A model generated the notes under the pieces. That model did no database searches, was not told the DNA's origin, and saw only the letters and a list, made by a program, of their open reading frames with translations. A stretch of DNA of 34,396 nt from Chloroflexota bacterium (GTDB lineage Bacteria; Chloroflexota; Anaerolineae; Aggregatilineales; Phototrophicaceae), in contig JAPOYS010000048.1 in NCBI GenBank assembly GCA_026706455.1, positions 1-34,396 on the forward strand, written 5' to 3'. This document shows, in pieces, positions 31,091 through 34,396 of the stretch. Numbering within the stretch: the stretch's first letter is position 1; each line of letters starts with the position of its first letter. Position numbers and translations under genes: made by a program.

Positions 31091-33118
31091 TTAGCCGGGT
31101 TCGCCTTCGACGGCGGTCTCCTTGGTATCGGAACCGTTGTGCTCGGCGCTTTGCGGCTCGCGCAGGTGCTTGGCGACCGACTCAGGCACGACATCCGCGG
31201 CATCATCTTCCAAGCCCAGGATATTGAGGATTTCGTCGCGCTCGACCGTCTCATTCTCGAGCAGGGCGTCGGCCAGCGCATCCAATCCGTCGCGGTGGTC
31301 CTCCAGCAATTCGCGCGTCTCTTGATAGGCCACATCAATGATGCGCTTGATTTCGGCGTCTAGCTTGGCGGCTGTGTCATCGCTGTAATCGCGCCCGCTG
31401 GCGATGGCGTAACCGAGGAAGGGTTGCTCCGAGTCATCGCCGTAATTGACCATGCCGACCGAGTCGCTCATGCCGAACATCTTGACCATACGGCGCGCGA
31501 TCTGCGTCACCTGTTGAATGTCGTTGGCGGCGCCGGTGGTGACATCGTCAAAGACGATTTCCTCGGCGATGCGTCCGGCCAAGCCCACGCGAATGAAGGC
31601 TTCGAGCTGCTTGCGCGATTGATGGAGCGAATCGTCTTTCGGCATGTAGAACGCCACGCCCAGCGCCCGCCCGCGCGGGATGATGGTCGTCTTCAAGAGC
31701 GCCATCGCATCGGGTATCAAGAAGGAAACGATTGCGTGCCCGGCCTCGTGGTAGGCGGTGATGCGGCGGTCCTTGTCGTTAGAGAGGGGCGGTCGCTTCG
31801 TGCCCAGGCGGATGCGCTCGTAGGCGGTCGTGAAATCGGACATGGTGATGAGGCGGCGGTCGAAGCGCGCGGCGTGCATGGCGGCTTCGTTGGCCAGGTT
31901 GGCGATGTCCGCGCCGGAGAAGCCGATGGTGGCGCGCGCCAGCGATTCCAACTCCACGTTGTTGCCGAGCGGCTTGTTCTTGGTATGGATTTTGAGGATC
32001 TCGTGCCGCCCCTTGACATCGGGCAGGTCGGCTGTGATCTGCCGATCAAAGCGCCCGGGCCGCAGCAGCGCCGGATCCAGGACATCGGGCCGGTTGGTGG
32101 CCGCGATCATGACAATATTGGTGTCGTTGTCAAAGCCGTCCATCTCTGACAGCAATTGATTCAGAGTTTGTTCGCGCTCATCATGGCCGCCGCCCAAACC
32201 GGTGCCGCGCCGCCGGCCGACGGCGTCAATCTCATCGACGAAGATAATTGCGGGCGCGTTCTCTTTGGCGCGCTTGAAAAGGTCGCGCACGCGTGAAGCG
32301 CCGACGCCGACGAACATTTCCACGAACTCGGAGGCGGCGATGCTGAAGAAAGCCACATTGGCTTCCCCGGCGACGGCGCGCGCCATCAAGGTCTTGCCAG
32401 TGCCGGGCGGACCGATCAGCAGCACGCCGCGCGGCACCTTGGCGCCCACTTTGACGTACTTTTCCGGCTGCTTGAGAAAGTCGACCACTTCCTCAAGTTC
32501 CATCTTGGCGGCATCCTGGCCCGCGACATCTTCGAATTTGATCGATGGCATCTCGGGTGATTTCTCGCGCGCCTGCGATTGACCAAAGGAGAAGATGCCA
32601 TTCATCTGCCCTTGCGCGCGCCGCCCCATCCAGACGAAGAAACCAATGATGAGGACGAGCGGCAGAAAGTTAATGAGCAGACTCAGCCAGGTGTTGGGTT
32701 GCGTCCAACTCCCGTCGATGGGTTTCACCCCGCGTTCATTCGCCATGCGCAGCAATTCAGCGCCGGCGTAGGGCGGGAGCTGCGCCGTGAAGCGCGACAC
32801 GCTTTGCATGCGGCCAGACGCGCTTGAGACGGTTATGCTGCTTTTGAAAGTTCCGCTGACCGATATATTGTCCTGAAAACGCAACTGGTTGATGTTGTTG
32901 AGCGTCAACTGCTCATAGACATCCGAGTAGGCGATTTCCGGCGTCGATGAAAACCCGCCCAAGAGGCCCGGCGACGAGATCAAAGCCAAGAGCATCACCA
33001 GGACGAGTAAGCCAGGCGAGACCCATTTGCGCCAGTTGGGCGGCGGCTGTGGCGGCCGACCGCCGCCGGTCCCGCCTTGGCGAGATTCGTCGTTGTCGTT
33101 GTTTTCCCAGAATTGCAT
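31091..33118 (-). CDS. ftsH: ATP-dependent zinc metalloprotease FtsH
   Basis: The 675-residue membrane AAA+ protease degrades misfolded membrane and short-lived regulatory proteins. It has an N-terminal helix (about 31-52), a short external domain, a second helix ([19 protein letters not shown]), the AAA domain with Walker A GPPGTGKT (Lys242) and Walker [10 protein letters not shown], the SRH ([19 protein letters not shown]), and the zinc site HEAGH (His457, Glu458, His461). The N-terminus carries a proline/glycine-rich cytoplasmic stretch, and the C-terminus an acidic tail. ATG 33118 (MQFWEN) is preferred; the frame stays open to 33370, but that part is low-complexity and includes the promoter region. 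GAAGG lies 13 bases upstream. Confidence 0.95.
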   Translation of the reverse strand: MQFWENNDNDESRQGGTGGGRPPQPPPNWRKWVSPGLLVLVMLLALISSPGLLGGFSSTPEIAYSDVYEQLTLNNINQLRFQDNISVSGTFKSSITVSSASGRMQSVSRFTAQLPPYAGAELLRMANERGVKPIDGSWTQPNTWLSLLINFLPLVLIIGFFVWMGRRAQGQMNGIFSFGQSQAREKSPEMPSIKFEDVAGQDAAKMELEEVVDFLKQPEKYVKVGAKVPRGVLLIGPPGTGKTLMARAVAGEANVAFFSIAASEFVEMFVGVGASRVRDLFKRAKENAPAIIFVDEIDAVGRRRGTGLGGGHDEREQTLNQLLSEMDGFDNDTNIVMIAATNRPDVLDPALLRPGRFDRQITADLPDVKGRHEILKIHTKNKPLGNNVELESLARATIGFSGADIANLANEAAMHAARFDRRLITMSDFTTAYERIRLGTKRPPLSNDKDRRITAYHEAGHAIVSFLIPDAMALLKTTIIPRGRALGVAFYMPKDDSLHQSRKQLEAFIRVGLAGRIAEEIVFDDVTTGAANDIQQVTQIARRMVKMFGMSDSVGMVNYGDDSEQPFLGYAIASGRDYSDDTAAKLDAEIKRIIDVAYQETRELLEDHRDGLDALADALLENETVERDEILNILGLEDDAADVVPESVAKHLREPQSAEHNGSDTKETAVEGEPG

Positions 33119-33413
33119 GGAGAGATAGTACCTTCGATTTACGGATTGTATACCCTGAATATACCTTATCATACGGCGAAATCGCGCTAACGTTGTCTTA
33201 GAACGCGGTCGACGCGCGCGCCGCCGGCCGCCCGAGCGGCCAAGGACATGCTTATTATACGGAGCGCTGCGCCCCTTCGTTGCGGACATCGGCGCCTTGC
33301 CGCGCCTGGCGAGCCGGCGCCAGCAGTTAGCGCGGAGGCGACTGCGAATAGACGATTTCGTATCCGGCAAATGTCAGTTATGCTTCTTTAACTAGAGGAA
33401 GCTGAGGACGCAT
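33119..33413. other. Divergent intergenic region, ftsH / DUF255 gene
   Basis: These 295 bases hold no gene. The ftsH side (33150-33180) is AT-rich and contains several -10-like boxes on the minus strand (TATGAT, TATATT, TATACA), none with a good -35 at 17 bases. On the other side, TTTCGT-17-TATGCT (33356-33384) is a weak candidate for the DUF255 gene. The GC-rich middle shows no repeat of the families seen elsewhere. Confidence 0.4.
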
Positions 33414-34396
33414 GTGAATCGACTCAAAGACGAGACCAGCCCCTACCTGCTGCAGCATGCGGATAATCCAGTGGACTGGTATCCCTGGGGCGACGCAGCC
33501 TTTCGAGTCGCCCAAGAACGGGACAAACCAATTCTGCTCAGCGTCGGCTACAGCGCCTGTCACTGGTGCCATGTGATGGCGCACGAAAGCTTTGAAGACG
33601 AAGAGACGGCGGCGATGATGAACGCGCTCTTCGTCAATGTCAAAGTCGATCGGGAAGAGCGGCCCGATGTCGATGATATCTACATGGGCGCGGTGCAGGC
33701 CATCGCCGGGCAGGGCGGCTGGCCCATGACGGTTTTCTTGTTGCCGGACGGGCGGCCCTTTTACGGCGGCACCTACTACCCAAAGACGAGTTGGCGCGGG
33801 ACGACCTCATTCAAGCAACTCATGCGCGCGGTGCATGAGGCCTACCGCAATCAGCGAAGCAATCTTGAACAGCAGGCCAACAATTTGCATGAGGCGCTGA
33901 AGCGCGATGTGCTGGCCATCGGCCGGGCCGACGACAGCGGCTTGACGGCCGACATGTTGGATGAAGCGGCTCATGCCCTCAAGGCGAGTATCGACCGCGA
34001 AAACGGCGGCTTCGGGTCGCAGCCGAAATTCCCAAATCCCATCAGCCTGGAGTTCCTGCTGCGCCACTACATGCGAACAAAGGACGACGAAGCGTTTGCG
34101 CTTGTGGCTTTAACGCTGCGAAAGATGGCGCGGGGCGGGATCTACGATCAAATCGGCGGCGGCTTCGCCCGTTACAGCGTGGACGCTTATTGGCTGGTGC
34201 CGCATTTTGAGAAGATGCTCTACGACAATGCCCAGTTGAGCCGGCTCTACTTGCATGCCTGGCAGATCACCGGCGACGACTTCTTCCGCTCGATTGCGGA
34301 GGAGATCTACGATTACATCCTGCGCGAAATGACAGCGCCCGCCGGCGGCTTCTACAGCGCCACCGATGCCGACAGCGAGGGCGAAGAGGGCAAGTT
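33414..34396 (+). CDS. Thioredoxin-fold DUF255 (YyaL/SSP411-like) protein, 3' end outside window
   Basis: The first 327 residues of a protein usually near 680 residues are present; the frame is open to the window edge. It begins [20 protein letters not shown] after the start codon. This is the hallmark of the DUF255 thioredoxin-like domain, with [12 protein letters not shown] (Cys49, Cys52), [15 protein letters not shown] and [16 protein letters not shown] six-hairpin-like segment follows ([31 protein letters not shown]). Its biochemical role is unknown; relatives are called thioredoxin-domain or spermatogenesis-associated 20-like. The start is GTG 33414, with GAGGA 5 bases upstream; the overlapping ATG at 33412 reads straight into a stop. 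Confidence 0.9.
   Translation, partial: MNRLKDETSPYLLQHADNPVDWYPWGDAAFRVAQERDKPILLSVGYSACHWCHVMAHESFEDEETAAMMNALFVNVKVDREERPDVDDIYMGAVQAIAGQGGWPMTVFLLPDGRPFYGGTYYPKTSWRGTTSFKQLMRAVHEAYRNQRSNLEQQANNLHEALKRDVLAIGRADDSGLTADMLDEAAHALKASIDRENGGFGSQPKFPNPISLEFLLRHYMRTKDDEAFALVALTLRKMARGGIYDQIGGGFARYSVDAYWLVPHFEKMLYDNAQLSRLYLHAWQITGDDFFRSIAEEIYDYILREMTAPAGGFYSATDADSEGEEGK

Overview
The window is a 34.4 kb, GC-rich, gene-dense bacterial chromosomal segment. The gene set suggests a Chloroflexota (Anaerolineae-like) bacterium: a split glycine decarboxylase (gcvPA/gcvPB), a serine hydroxymethyltransferase fused to the glycine-cleavage T-protein, an EF-G-like paralogue, SCO and MltG proteins, and many short GC-rich palindromes with GTAGGGGCG ends. 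This assignment is an inference from gene content; there is no rRNA or other taxonomic marker. I see no tRNA, rRNA, CRISPR array, transposase or phage gene.

Layout. 1-8.6 kb: palindromic element copy 1; nicotinate phosphoribosyltransferase; mtnA (reverse); a longer MITE-like copy of the element beside a 30-codon ORF; a membrane-anchored DsbA-like oxidoreductase (reverse); pyrimidine-nucleoside phosphorylase; mltG and a DUF3048 protein (reverse); a PIG-L deacetylase. 8.7-12 kb: tgt (reverse), alr and a SCO-family protein (reverse). 12-15.8 kb: a glycine-controlled operon, consisting of a sigma-70-like promoter, a single-aptamer glycine riboswitch with a terminator-like hairpin, then gcvH, gcvPA and gcvPB. 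15.9-18 kb: an AEC-family permease and an aldo/keto reductase. 18-22.8 kb (all reverse): solute-binding protein, two permeases and a sulfatase, which looks like an uptake and desulfation unit for a sulfated glycan. 22.9-26.2 kb (reverse): the 1077-residue GlyA-GcvT fusion. 26.2-28.7 kb (reverse): two tandem SGNH-hydrolase-like genes; the downstream one is a pseudogene with two in-frame stops and a deletion. 28.8-34.4 kb: EF-G-like GTPase, ftsH (reverse), and the start of a DUF255/thioredoxin-fold protein that runs off the end.

How the genes work together. GcvH, GcvPA and GcvPB decarboxylate glycine. The T-protein half of the fusion releases methylene-THF, and its SHMT half can use that to turn a second glycine into serine. 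The window therefore holds nearly all of a glycine-to-serine/one-carbon module; the dihydrolipoamide dehydrogenase (L-protein) and lipoylation genes are not here.

Most unusual points. (1) A two-hairpin palindromic element lies in frame inside gcvPB, and a different C/G-rich two-hairpin element lies in frame in the linker of the GlyA-GcvT fusion, so repeats appear to have been domesticated as protein sequence in two enzymes of one pathway. (2) The fusion has an insertion in its SHMT domain and an unassigned middle region. (3) Tgt has lost all three zinc-binding cysteines while keeping its catalytic aspartates. (4) The palindromes recur at gene boundaries, including inside the gcv and ABC-transporter operons.
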